64,000 nucleotides of DNA from CAXBBB01 sp963815505 (lineage in GTDB: Bacteria > Bacteroidota > Rhodothermia > Rhodothermales > BA12). The stretch is taken from positions 1 to 64,000 of the forward strand of contig CAWFGU010000021.1 of assembly GCA_963815505.1 (NCBI GenBank), given 5' to 3'. Shown one piece after another: positions 8,811 through 17,572 of this stretch; the stretch's first letter is position 1, and each line of letters begins with the position of its first letter. The notes beneath the pieces were generated by a model. That model saw only the letters and a program-made list of their open reading frames with translations, was not told the origin of the DNA and ran no database searches. Both the position numbers and the translations under genes were made by a program.

Positions 8811-10141
8811 GCCGCCAACGCCAGCGCGCTTGGCTTGTCCGATACCGACGAGCGCTGCGGAGGTCGACCCGCTGCGGCAGCGAACAGATCGAGTTGCGGC
8901 ACAGCGTCCCGCTTCCGCGACGGCGCGATCAGACGCAGGCGCACCTGGTTCGGATCGTGCTCGAGCAAACGCGGTCGGTGCTCGCCGACGGTCAGGAAGT
9001 ATTGCGCCCGCTTCATCACGACGCCCATCTTTTTGAGATGCTCCCACCGCAGCGCCTGGTGCCGCCGCGCCGCCACGATGCGCTGCGCCGAGCGCACGCC
9101 GACGCCCGGAATGCGGAGGATGAGCGCATAATCCGCCGTGTTCACGTCGACGGGAAACAGCCACGGATTGCGCAGCGCGTACCCGGCCTTTGGATCGACA
9201 CCCACGTCCAGATCCGGCTCCTCGTCGGTCACGATCTCGTCGACTTCGAAGCCGTAGAAGCGCAGCAGCCAATCGGCCTGGTAGAGCCGGTGCTCGCGCA
9301 CGAGCGGTGCTTTGCGCTCCTGCGGTACGCGCGGGTCGGGCGAGATGGGCACGAAGCCCGAGTAGTAGACGCGTTTGAGCTTCTGATCGGAGTAGAGATC
9401 GCCCGCGAGTTTGAGCACCTGGCGGTCGCTCTCTGGCGTCGCGCCGACGACGAGCTGGGTCGTCTGGCCTGCCGGGGCGAACAGTTGAGGCGTCTTGCGC
9501 AGCGGCGTACGGCGTGCCGTCCGGACGTCGTCTCGGTGCGACTGGATGCCGTCGCGCAGGCTGTTCATCGGGTCGAACGCACTCTTGTAGTCTTTGTCCG
9601 GCGCGACCGTCTTGAGGCCCTGCTCGCTGGGTATTTCGAGGTTGACGCTCAGCCGGTCGGCGTAGCGCGCGGCCTGGGCGACCAGCTCGTCCGACGCTCC
9701 GGGAATGATCTTGAGATGGATGTATCCGTTGAACTGATGCACCTCGCGCAGGTCCTTGGCGACGCGCACCAGCCGCTCGGTCGTCGTGTCGGCGTCCTTG
9801 AAGATGCCCGACGACAGAAACAGCCCTTCGATGTAGTTACGCCTGTAGAAATCCATCGTCAGTTCGACGACCTCCTCGACCGTGAAGGCGACACGCGTCA
9901 CGTCGTTCGAGCGTCGGCTGACACAGTAGGCGCAGTCGTAGATGCAAACGTTGGTAAACAGGATCTTGAGCAGCGACACGCACCGCCCGTCCTGAGTGTA
10001 GCTGTGGCAGATGCCGTTGCCGGTCGCGTCGCCGACGCCGGTTTTGCTGTTGCTGCGCTTGCTCCCCGACGACGAGCACGACACGTCGTACTTGGCCGCA
10101 TCGGCGAGGATTTCGAGCTTTTCGATGACCTGTCGGCGCAT
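8807..10141 (-). CDS. Putative DNA modification/repair radical SAM protein (TIGR03916)
   Basis: 444 aa. The start ATG (MRRQVIEKLEILADAAKYD) matches the usual N-terminus of the family. The frame continues open upstream, but only as an antisense-type shadow of the kinase gene. The radical-SAM cluster is visible as 'CIYDCAYC' (C-x3-C-x2-C) at residues ~70, followed by 'GLFLSSGIFKDADTTTE' and 'GYIHLKIIPGAS'. Near the C-terminus 'ILRIPGVGVRSAQRI' is a helix-hairpin-helix, a non-specific DNA-binding motif, which supports action on DNA. It binds a 4Fe-4S cluster and S-adenosylmethionine; the substrate is unknown. It forms a coupled pair with the downstream DUF4130 gene. Confidence 0.9.
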   Translation of the reverse strand: MRRQVIEKLEILADAAKYDVSCSSSGSKRSNSKTGVGDATGNGICHSYTQDGRCVSLLKILFTNVCIYDCAYCVSRRSNDVTRVAFTVEEVVELTMDFYRRNYIEGLFLSSGIFKDADTTTERLVRVAKDLREVHQFNGYIHLKIIPGASDELVAQAARYADRLSVNLEIPSEQGLKTVAPDKDYKSAFDPMNSLRDGIQSHRDDVRTARRTPLRKTPQLFAPAGQTTQLVVGATPESDRQVLKLAGDLYSDQKLKRVYYSGFVPISPDPRVPQERKAPLVREHRLYQADWLLRFYGFEVDEIVTDEEPDLDVGVDPKAGYALRNPWLFPVDVNTADYALILRIPGVGVRSAQRIVAARRHQALRWEHLKKMGVVMKRAQYFLTVGEHRPRLLEHDPNQVRLRLIAPSRKRDAVPQLDLFAAAAGRPPQRSSVSDKPSALALAA

Positions 10142-10215
10142 GAATCGGGCGGAGTGGTGGGAATACTCGGCCAATGTACATACGCATGTGTGACAACCCT
10201 GCGACACCCAGGTTT

Positions 10216-13200
10216 CTACGTCGACACCCCGCCTCCGTGCGGCTCCATTCGGCTCAGCGCGCTCGCCAGATCCGAGGCGGTGCAGGGTTTGGAAACGTAG
10301 TCGTCCATGCCCGAGGCGAGGTAGCGCTCCCGGTCGCCGACGATGGCGTTGGCCGTCAGCGCGACGATCCATGGCTGGGCGTCGTGGGGAACGGTGGCGT
10401 GGATGGTCCGGGCGGCTTCGAGGCCGTCCATATAGGGCATCCGCACGTCCATGAACACCACGTCGTAGGCGCAGGCCTGGCACGCATCGACGGCTTCCTC
10501 CCCGTTGGACACGATATCGGGTTCGATGCCCAACCACTGCAGCGAACGGAGGGCGACGGCCTGGTTGACCGGATCGTCTTCGGCGACGAGCACCTGCAGG
10601 CCTGAGAAGTCGGGCCGGGCCGACGGTGGCGCGGGCGGACGTTCAGTTCGTGAGGCAAGCGGCACGTCGATAACCGCCGTCGGGATGGAGAAGCCGAACG
10701 TCGAGCCGAGGCCGAGTTGGCTCTCGACCGACACGCTGCCGTCCATGAGTTCGGCCAGCCGCTTGGTGATGGCTAGGCCCAGTCCGGTCCCGCCGTACCG
10801 GTGCGCCGTGTTGGCCCCCAACTGATCGAACTCGGTAAACAAACGCGACAGTTTGTCCTCGGCGATGCCGATGCCGGTGTCCGAGACGGACAGGTGGAGG
10901 CGCGGTTGCAGCCCGGACACATCGACGTGCACGCGCAGGGTTACCGTTCCCTCGTGGGTGAACTTGGCCGCGTTGGAGAGCAGGTTGAGCACCATCTGTC
11001 GGATCCGGTGGGCGTCGCCGATGACGCGGTGGGGCAGCGCTTCGGCTCCTTCGATGCGAATCGTCGTGCCCTGCTTGTCGGCTTTGGGTTGCACCACGTC
11101 GACGCACTGCGTCAGCAATGCGCCCAGGTCGAACGGCCCGGCATCGATGTCGAGTTCGCCCGCTTCGACCTTGGAGAAATCGAGGATGTCGTTGATGAGC
11201 GACAGTAAACTTTCGGCCGACGAGCGGATAACGCGCAGGTACTCGGACTGCTCGCGGTCCAGATCGGTCGTCTCGAGCAGCTGCCCCATGCCGATGACAC
11301 CGTTCATGGGCGTGCGGATTTCGTGGCTCATGTTGGCGAGGAACGCACTCTTGGCGCGGTCGGCGTCCTCGGCACGACAGCGAGCGACGCGCAACTGCTC
11401 CATCGCTTCGACGCGGTGGGACACGTCGCGCGAGACACTCTGAATCTCGACTACGACCTCGTCGACCACGACCGGTTCGGCGTCGGTCTCGAACCAGATG
11501 TAGCTGCCATCCTTGCAGCGCATCCGATAGGTGCGGAGTAGGTCGCCCTCGACGATGCGTTTGGGCAGCGTAGCGGCGCGCGAGTCGGTGTCCTCGTTCA
11601 GGTCGTCCGGGTGAATCAAGGCGTAGGGCGAGGTGCCGACCAGTTCGTCCGGTGCATAACCCAGCAGGCGCTCGACCGATGGGCTGAGCCAGCGGTAGGT
11701 GCCGTCGGGGCCATGCAGGCAAACCAGGTCGCGCATGTTCTCGGCCATCAGGCGAAACTTGCGCTCGCTCGCCTTCAACGCACGGTCGGCGGCGACGCGC
11801 TCGCTCACATCGCGCGAGACGGCGTGCATCTCGCACAACTCGCCCTCGGTGTCGAGGACGGGCGTAACGACGGTTTCGAGCCACACCGCGGAGCCGTCCT
11901 TGTGACGCACCTGCTGCACCAGCGCGAGAGGTTCACCTGCGCTCAGGTGCGCCATGCGGTCCTCCAGTTCGTCGTGCGGATCCGCTTCTCCCGAGACGAC
12001 GATCGTTTCGGCCAGCTTGCCGACCAGTTCATGGGGAGCGTAGCCCAACATCCGCTCGACCGATGGGCTGATCCACCGGAACGTGCCGTCGTCGTTGTGC
12101 AGACAGACCAGGTCTGTCGTGTTCTCGGCCATCAGGCGAAAGTGGCGCTCGCTCTCGAGCAACTCGGCGCTGGCGCGTTCCTGTACGATCAGATTGCCGA
12201 TCCATTTGGCCAGCAGGCGTACGGTTTCACGGTCCAGTTCCGAAAACGACTCGTCTCGTACCCGCTCCGCCACGAAGCAAAGTGACCCGAACAACTGATC
12301 ATCGACCGAGATAGGGGCGCCGATATAGCAGCCGTATGGGCACGATTCGAACCGAGGCTCTGCGCCGTGTTCCGACGCCTCGAAGTCGGCAATGCTGAGC
12401 ACGCCCGCCCCGCTCTCCACGAGAACGCTGCACATCGCATCGCGCAGGTTCATCGTGTCGCCGCGCGCGAGCGGGATGTCGTCGGCCGAGTGGAAAGCCA
12501 CGACCGTGTAGGTGTCGTCCTTGATCTCGGACACGAACCCATCATCGAGGCTCAGAATCTTTGCCGCGTACCTGAGTGCCCGTTCGATGCGCTCGTGAGC
12601 CTGCACGTCGGCGTTGCCAACGGTCAGATCGTAGAGCGCACGCATCCGGCGCTGCTGCTCGACGGTACCGTTCTCACGCTGCTTCGCGCCGCGCAGGTCG
12701 CGTACGAGCAGCGCATGATGGCCGTCGTCCAGTTCGCGGGCTTCGAGGGAGACGGGGACCGGCGTGCCGTCGCAGTGGAGCGCATCGACCTCGCACGCCT
12801 TTGCGGTGCACGCGAACAGGCAGGCGCGCACGTCATCGCGGGCATCTTCGCCGAAAAGAACGTCGACCGCCGACTCGCCGATCAGGTCACCTGCTGCGTA
12901 GCCCAACATGCGCCTGATGGCCGGATTCGCTTCCACCACGACGCCGCTGCGGTGCAGGATCACACCTTGGCTGACCGCCCCGGTGGCCATGCCGAGGCGT
13001 TCGAGCGCCAGATCCGTGGCCGCTCGGCTGTCGGTGAGCGCCTGTTCGAGGCGCCGAACCTGGGCGCGGTCGGTCCGCATCACCCACCCGATGCCCGACG
13101 CCAGCAGCGCCGTCAGCACAGCCACCGCCCACACGAGCGGCTCCGCTCCTTCGCCGAGGAACGGAAGGCCGATCAGAAGATCGACGGGAAGAAAGGAAAG

Positions 13201-13224
13201 GGCTTTCGTAGGCAGTTGACTCAT
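10216..13224 (-). CDS. Hybrid sensor histidine kinase (PAS-GAF-PAS-PAS-HisKA-HATPase-REC)
   Basis: 1002 aa. One transmembrane segment (~residues 26-48) anchors a mostly cytoplasmic protein. PAS1 is at ~75-180 ('MLGYAAGDLIGESA'). A GAF-like domain at ~195-345 carries 'CSVLVESG' and 'SCPYGCYIGAPI'. Two PAS/PAC units at ~355-480 and ~485-610 share the near-identical signature 'LMAEN..DLVCLH..DGT[FY]RW[IL]SPSVER'. The HisKA phosphoacceptor His (~634) is in 'NMSHEIRTPMNGVIGM'. The HATPase N-box and G-boxes are present ('GTGLGLAITKRLAE'). The receiver (~880-1000) has its phosphoacceptor Asp in 'MDVRMPYMDG'. No output regulator is adjacent, so the signal and target are unknown. The duplicated PAS pair probably arose by internal duplication. 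Confidence 0.92.
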   Translation of the reverse strand: MSQLPTKALSFLPVDLLIGLPFLGEGAEPLVWAVAVLTALLASGIGWVMRTDRAQVRRLEQALTDSRAATDLALERLGMATGAVSQGVILHRSGVVVEANPAIRRMLGYAAGDLIGESAVDVLFGEDARDDVRACLFACTAKACEVDALHCDGTPVPVSLEARELDDGHHALLVRDLRGAKQRENGTVEQQRRMRALYDLTVGNADVQAHERIERALRYAAKILSLDDGFVSEIKDDTYTVVAFHSADDIPLARGDTMNLRDAMCSVLVESGAGVLSIADFEASEHGAEPRFESCPYGCYIGAPISVDDQLFGSLCFVAERVRDESFSELDRETVRLLAKWIGNLIVQERASAELLESERHFRLMAENTTDLVCLHNDDGTFRWISPSVERMLGYAPHELVGKLAETIVVSGEADPHDELEDRMAHLSAGEPLALVQQVRHKDGSAVWLETVVTPVLDTEGELCEMHAVSRDVSERVAADRALKASERKFRLMAENMRDLVCLHGPDGTYRWLSPSVERLLGYAPDELVGTSPYALIHPDDLNEDTDSRAATLPKRIVEGDLLRTYRMRCKDGSYIWFETDAEPVVVDEVVVEIQSVSRDVSHRVEAMEQLRVARCRAEDADRAKSAFLANMSHEIRTPMNGVIGMGQLLETTDLDREQSEYLRVIRSSAESLLSLINDILDFSKVEAGELDIDAGPFDLGALLTQCVDVVQPKADKQGTTIRIEGAEALPHRVIGDAHRIRQMVLNLLSNAAKFTHEGTVTLRVHVDVSGLQPRLHLSVSDTGIGIAEDKLSRLFTEFDQLGANTAHRYGGTGLGLAITKRLAELMDGSVSVESQLGLGSTFGFSIPTAVIDVPLASRTERPPAPPSARPDFSGLQVLVAEDDPVNQAVALRSLQWLGIEPDIVSNGEEAVDACQACAYDVVFMDVRMPYMDGLEAARTIHATVPHDAQPWIVALTANAIVGDRERYLASGMDDYVSKPCTASDLASALSRMEPHGGGVST

Positions 13225-13394
13225 GTCCTCGAGAGGGGTCGGTGCCTCGCGGATATCGGCGGGGCACCGAGACGAGTTAAGCGCTTTCTCCGATTCGCCC
13301 GCTGCGAGCGGACTCGAAGCTGCCTGACTCGAAGCTGCCTGGAGACGCCAGATGCGCGGCGCAGTAGCTTTGGTTCGTACCGATTCTCGCTGCC

Positions 13395-14258
13395 ATGCCC
13401 CCCTCCTTGCGCCGAAGCGCTCCTGCCAAACTCAACCTCGGCTTGCACGTGCTCCGCTTGCGCGCTGACGGCTACCGCGACATCGAGACGATCTTTTTGC
13501 CCATCGCGTGGCACGATACGATCACGGTCACCCCATCGGACGCGCTGACGCTCTCGTGCTCCGACCCCAACCTGCCGACCGACGAGCGCAACCTCGTCCT
13601 GCGCGCCGCGCTACGCCTCAGCGACGTGCTGGGCGGCAGCCGAGGCGCTCGCCTGCACCTCGACAAGCACCTGCCCTACGGCGCCGGACTGGGAAGCGGA
13701 TCGTCGGACGCGGCGCACACGCTCCGCCTGCTCTGCACCTTGTGGGGAGTGGACCTTCCACACGCACAACTCGAAGCCCTCGCGGCTGAACTGGGCAGCG
13801 ATGTGCCATTTTTCCTGGGCGACGATCCGGCCTACGCGACGGGACGGGGCGAGCAGTTGTCGATGCTTTCGGGTTCTGACGGCGAGATCTACCGATGCCC
13901 CTTCGCCCTCGTCGTTGCCACGCCGCCCCTCCACGTATCGACGGCTCGGGCCTACGCGCTGGTCGTTCCGAACGACGAGCACCGGCCCGATCTGCGAGTC
14001 GTCGTCGGGTCTAACGATTTGGAGCGATGGCGACGCGAACTGGTCAACGACTTCGAGGCGCCCGTCTGCGCGCACTACCCCGAACTAGGCCACGTGCGAC
14101 AGGCGCTGCTCGACGCCGGAGCGGGCTACGCGGCTATGTCCGGCTCCGGCTCGTCGTTCTGGGGCGCGTTCGAGGACTCCGCCCAGGCGCTCGCCGCCGC
14201 CCACGCGCTGAGCAAGCAGGGCATGCGCACCTGGCACGGCCTCGCCGACGCGCCGTGA
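13395..14258 (+). CDS. ispE: 4-diphosphocytidyl-2-C-methyl-D-erythritol kinase
   Basis: 287 aa cytoplasmic GHMP kinase of the non-mevalonate isoprenoid pathway. It phosphorylates the 2-hydroxyl of CDP-methylerythritol. 'APAKLNLGLHVLRLRADGYR' at the N-terminus carries the substrate-binding Lys/Asn. The ATP-binding GHMP motif is 'LPYGAGLGSGSSDAA' (~residues 91-105). 'LGSDVPFFL' supplies the catalytic Asp, and 'AAMSGSGSSFWG' near the C-terminus is the third GHMP motif. Length is normal. It faces away from the hybrid kinase, with a 170-bp divergent spacer. A truncated-looking acetyltransferase follows immediately. Confidence 0.96.
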   Translation: MPPSLRRSAPAKLNLGLHVLRLRADGYRDIETIFLPIAWHDTITVTPSDALTLSCSDPNLPTDERNLVLRAALRLSDVLGGSRGARLHLDKHLPYGAGLGSGSSDAAHTLRLLCTLWGVDLPHAQLEALAAELGSDVPFFLGDDPAYATGRGEQLSMLSGSDGEIYRCPFALVVATPPLHVSTARAYALVVPNDEHRPDLRVVVGSNDLERWRRELVNDFEAPVCAHYPELGHVRQALLDAGAGYAAMSGSGSSFWGAFEDSAQALAAAHALSKQGMRTWHGLADAP

Positions 14259-14754
14259 ACGTATGCCCACATCCGCCGCGCTCGGCCAGACGAAGCCGAC
14301 TGGCTGACCGCAATCGCCCTGGCTTCCAAACGCTACTGGCAGTATCCCGAAGCGTGGATCGAAGCGTGGCGCAGCAGCCTGACGTTCACCGCTGCATTCG
14401 TTTCCGAGGACGCCGTCTACGCCGACGCTGGTGCAGACGGCGTGCCCATCGCGTGCTATGCTCTGGTCGAAAAAGGCGACGCGCTCCAACTCGACCACTT
14501 GTGGGTCGCCCCATCACACATCGGATGTGGAACTGGGACAGCGTTTGCTCGACCACGCGGCCGAGGCGTCGTCGGCAGCCGGAGCGACGCACCTGCTCGC
14601 CGACTCGGATCCCAGCGCCGAAGCGTTTTACCTGCGGATGGGTGCCCGCTGCGTCGGGACGCTTCGCGCGGACGTGTGCGGGGCGCATGGCGAGTTGCCG
14701 TGTCTGCACTTCGACTTGAGGCGACGCGCCAGTGCCTGCCGATCCGTCACGTGA
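14259..14754 (+). pseudogene. GNAT-family N-acetyltransferase, frameshifted
   Basis: Reconstructed protein of about 164 aa in two frames. The first frame reads 'IRRARPDEADWLTAIALASK', 'YWQYPEAWIEAW' and 'LQLDHLWVAPSHIG', which is the start of the GNAT fold and its acetyl-CoA beta-strand. The continuing helix 'LGQRLLDHAAEASSAAGATH' and 'AEAFYLRMGARCVG' lie in the +1 frame. One surplus A at ~14532 ('ggaactggg') would restore 'HIG.G.LGQRLL', the usual Q/RxxGxG/A pyrophosphate loop. The start is also unclear: an ATG at 14264 joins the frame only if one C is missing, while the in-frame triplets start right after the ispE stop. It lies directly downstream of ispE. Substrate unknown. It is either a recent pseudogene or a sequencing error. 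Confidence 0.7.
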
Positions 14755-14861
14755 CCATCCATCGGCACCGGGTTTGCACATGACGTGTTGCATGTCGGCT
14801 GCATCCTTCCGGCCCGATCGCCGGTACACGGCATTCGCTCTCTCTTCCGCACATTCGCCTG

Positions 14862-15812
14862 ATGGCTCTGAAAGACTACTATTCTGTTCTCGGCGTGGCG
14901 CCGACGGCTGACGAAGCCGCGATCAAGAAGGCGCACCGCAAGCTCGCCCGCGACTACCATCCCGATCGCAACCCCGACGACCCGTCGGCAGAAGAGCGGT
15001 TCAAGGAGGTGCAGGAGGCCTACGACACGCTAGGCGATGCCAAAACGCGCCGCACCTACGACGCGCGTCGCAGCAATCCGTTTGCCGGTACCAACGGCCA
15101 GCCCGGCAGTCCGTACGACGATCTGTTCACGGGCTCGGGAAACCGCTACCGCGCCAACCGCGACGGCTCCTACGTCCGCTACGACACAAACGGCGGCGGC
15201 GGCGGCTTCGATCAGTCCCCCTTCGACGATTCGTCCGACTTGTTCAGCCGGTTCTTCGGCGGAGGCGCGGCATCGGCGCGGGGGCCGCGCACGTCACCGG
15301 GGCGTGACGCGGAAACGTCGATCTCGCTCTCGTTCGAGGAGGGACTCAACGGTGCGTCCAAAGAGTTCACCGTCAACGGCGAACCCATCCGCCTTACCAT
15401 ACCCAAGGGCGCGTCGAACGGCATGAAGATCCGCGTCAAGGGGCGCGGAATAGCCGGAACCGACGGTACACGCGGCGACCTCTACGTAACCTTCCACGTG
15501 GCCGACGACTCTAGATTCCGCCGCGACGGCAACGACCTGCACGTGACCGAGACCGTCGACGCGTTCGAAGCCATGCTCGGCACCAGCCGCACGCTCGCGA
15601 CCGCCTACGGCGACCGCATCCGCATCACGATTCCGCCCGGAAGCCAGAACGGCGATAAGCTGCGCGTGCGCGGAAAAGGGGTCGTCCGTTCCAAGAAAAC
15701 CGGTGACCTCTACATCACCGTCGCCGTCGAAACGCCGCGCCTTTCCGAACAGCAGCGCGATGTCCTTCGAGAAGCCGCCAAGGAAGCCGGGATTGCAGTT
15801 CCGGACGCGTGA
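14862..15812 (+). CDS. DnaJ-class co-chaperone, CbpA-like
   Basis: 316 aa. The N-terminal J-domain (~1-70) carries the HPD motif in 'RDYHPDRNPDD', which stimulates the DnaK ATPase. A Gly/Phe- and Ser-rich linker (~75-150) follows, then the DnaJ C-terminal substrate-binding barrels ('GLNGASKEFTVNG', 'RVKGRGIAG', 'LYVTFHVADDSRFRRDGNDL', 'PPGSQNGDKLRVRGKG', 'GDLYITVAVETP'). There is no Cys-rich zinc finger, which separates it from the full DnaJ at 38760-39944 and makes it a CbpA-type (class II) protein. The neighbours are unrelated. Confidence 0.92.
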   Translation: MALKDYYSVLGVAPTADEAAIKKAHRKLARDYHPDRNPDDPSAEERFKEVQEAYDTLGDAKTRRTYDARRSNPFAGTNGQPGSPYDDLFTGSGNRYRANRDGSYVRYDTNGGGGGFDQSPFDDSSDLFSRFFGGGAASARGPRTSPGRDAETSISLSFEEGLNGASKEFTVNGEPIRLTIPKGASNGMKIRVKGRGIAGTDGTRGDLYVTFHVADDSRFRRDGNDLHVTETVDAFEAMLGTSRTLATAYGDRIRITIPPGSQNGDKLRVRGKGVVRSKKTGDLYITVAVETPRLSEQQRDVLREAAKEAGIAVPDA

Positions 15813-15844
15813 CCCACAAGCCGACGATCCGCATGCGCAACCGC

Positions 15845-16612
15845 TTACCGCGCTTGCCGACCGAACGTCAGGCTGATGAAGGGCGAGACAAACGTCCGTT
15901 CCGCAGCGCGGCGCACGTCGGCTTCGAGCAAGCGTACTCCGGTGGGGAAGTAGTCGCCCGATACGCCGATGCGCAGCCCCTGCACGCGCGTGTCCGTCCC
16001 GAAATCGGCTCCCAGCGACAGTTCGCCCCCCAGGCCGATGATCATCCTCCCGCGCGACAGACTTTCGAGTGACGAAAACGTCCGATCGCCTTCAGGCCGT
16101 CCAGCGCACTCGATGCCCGGTGTAATGCGCCCGTCGCCATTGCAATCGTCGAAGTAGGGCGAGCGCCACGCCAGCGTCGGCCCAATCGTTGCGCCGACGA
16201 AAGGCCGGAAGTTGGACGCGATCTCGCGCCGAAACAGCCGACGCTGGCCGCCCAGTTGCATCGGCAGCACGAGCAGGTAGCTCAGCTTTTCGGGAATCGT
16301 GACGCCGCCCAGCCCGAAGAATTTGCTTTCGCGCTCGTCGGTCACGTTCGACAGGTGGAGAACGGCGACGATGGACCAGTCGGGCGTCGCGCGCAGCCAC
16401 GCATAGGTGCCCAGCCCGAACCCTGACTCCGACACGCGCACTCTACCGCCCCATCCCGCCGCATAGGTGTCGGCCGAATCCGGCGCCAAGTCGACCAGTG
16501 GCGGCGTTCCTAGCGGCCGCGGCACGAGTGTCGTGTCCTGCGCGTGGGCGCGCAGGCTGAGCAGCAGAGCGAGCAGCATCAGGCCGAGCATAGGGATCGT
16601 CCGTCGGATCAT
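15845..16612 (-). CDS. Outer-membrane beta-barrel-like protein of unknown function
   Basis: 255 aa. I prefer the ATG at 16612, which starts the signal peptide (MIRRTIPMLGLMLLALLLSL...AHAQ); an ATG ten codons upstream would only prepend polar residues. The mature part alternates strands rich in Gly and aromatic residues ('GFGLGTYAWLRA', 'LSYLLVLPMQLGGQRR', 'GLGGELSLGADFG', 'LRIGVSGDYFPTGVR') and ends 'PFISLTFGRQAR', as in small outer-membrane barrels. A loop holds 'DCNGDGRITPGIEC', a Ca-loop-like segment flanked by two Cys that could form a disulfide. I do not recognise a named family. The stop is convergent with the CbpA gene, 32 bp away. Confidence 0.7.
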   Translation of the reverse strand: MIRRTIPMLGLMLLALLLSLRAHAQDTTLVPRPLGTPPLVDLAPDSADTYAAGWGGRVRVSESGFGLGTYAWLRATPDWSIVAVLHLSNVTDERESKFFGLGGVTIPEKLSYLLVLPMQLGGQRRLFRREIASNFRPFVGATIGPTLAWRSPYFDDCNGDGRITPGIECAGRPEGDRTFSSLESLSRGRMIIGLGGELSLGADFGTDTRVQGLRIGVSGDYFPTGVRLLEADVRRAAERTFVSPFISLTFGRQAR

Positions 16613-16704
16613 GGCCGAAGAGTACGGACACGCACACCCCACGGCGCAACCGCACCCGAGCGGACGGCGTATTTAAGCCACTCCTCGCTATCTCGCCGCT
16701 GCCC

Positions 16705-17538
16705 ATGCGCCTTCTCGCTACTGCCGTCCTACTCACCCTTATCGGCTGTACGTCGCCCGATGCCGAAACCGCCTCGTCGCGGCTCGTCGTCGATCCGCTG
16801 TTCACTCCGACGCTCGAGACCGCTGCTGACACGCTCGCCTTTCGCGCCGCCTCGTTTGCCGGACAGGAAGCGTGGGAGCGGACACCTTACGTCTCCTTCC
16901 GTTTTGGACGCGCCGAGACGGCAACGGACTCCTCCTCCAGCCCTGCCTCGCGGCGCCACTTATGGAACCGCCGGACGGGAGCGTACCGCATCGACATCCC
17001 TCGCCGCGACACGCTCTACACGGTTTTTCTCGACGTAACGCCGCCGACCGGGCAAGAGCGCTCGGGATCCGTTTACCGCGACGGTGAGCAGCTGGGAGGC
17101 GACGAGGCGATGCAGTGGCTCGACAGCGCACACGGTATGTTCGTCAACGATACCTACTGGCTGCTCGCGCCGTTCAAACTGTTCGACCCCGGCGTCACGC
17201 GCGGACTGGATCCGTCCGAAGACACAGCGACAGAGAAAGCGCTGACGCTGGCGTTCGACGGCGTCGGACGCACACCCGGCGATCGCTATTGGCTCTACGT
17301 CGACCGGCAGAGCGGGCGGGTCAACGGCTGGAAGTATCACCTCCAGGGTCAGCCTCAGGCGGGCGGACGCATCGACCGGATGGGCAATCGCACGTTCGAG
17401 ACCCCTAATGGCACGATCCGCATGGCGACGCGCCACGAGACCGGCGAGCGCGATCTCTACTCGGACGCCCTCTCCTTGCCCGAGTCCGTCAGCGACGACG
17501 CGTTCACCAATCCGGCTCCCGTTTCTCGCTTCAACTGA
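16705..17538 (+). CDS. Lipoprotein of unknown function (DUF6503-like)
   Basis: 277 aa. The lipobox LLTLIGC (Cys ~15) marks a lipoprotein. The body has 'WNRRTGAYRI', 'GMFVNDTYWLLAPFKLFDPG' and 'YWLYVDRQSGRVNGWKYHLQ', the pattern of the DUF6503-type lipoproteins found in Bacteroidota. I make this family assignment from memory and with moderate certainty. It lies between an outer-membrane protein on the opposite strand and the FtsX-type permease that starts 34 bp downstream on the same strand, so it may be cotranscribed with the permease. No catalytic motif seen. Confidence 0.65.
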   Translation: MRLLATAVLLTLIGCTSPDAETASSRLVVDPLFTPTLETAADTLAFRAASFAGQEAWERTPYVSFRFGRAETATDSSSSPASRRHLWNRRTGAYRIDIPRRDTLYTVFLDVTPPTGQERSGSVYRDGEQLGGDEAMQWLDSAHGMFVNDTYWLLAPFKLFDPGVTRGLDPSEDTATEKALTLAFDGVGRTPGDRYWLYVDRQSGRVNGWKYHLQGQPQAGGRIDRMGNRTFETPNGTIRMATRHETGERDLYSDALSLPESVSDDAFTNPAPVSRFN

Positions 17539-17572
17539 GGCCGGACCGGATCGACGACTGTAACCCGACCGC

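Noticed and set aside
8894..10300. Long plus-strand open frame of 468 codons opposite the radical-SAM gene
   Set aside because: It is a mirror of the minus-strand gene in GC-rich DNA; its protein is Arg/Val/Ala-rich with no recognisable motif, while the minus strand encodes a complete known family.
13316..13344. Two adjacent copies of GACTCGAAGCTGCCTG before ispE
   Set aside because: A single short tandem duplication without symmetry or other copies in the window; too little to call a regulatory site.
12367..13548. Plus-strand open frame of 393 codons opposite the hybrid kinase
   Set aside because: It has no domain and crosses from antisense of the kinase into the ispE start in the wrong frame; this is a composition artefact.
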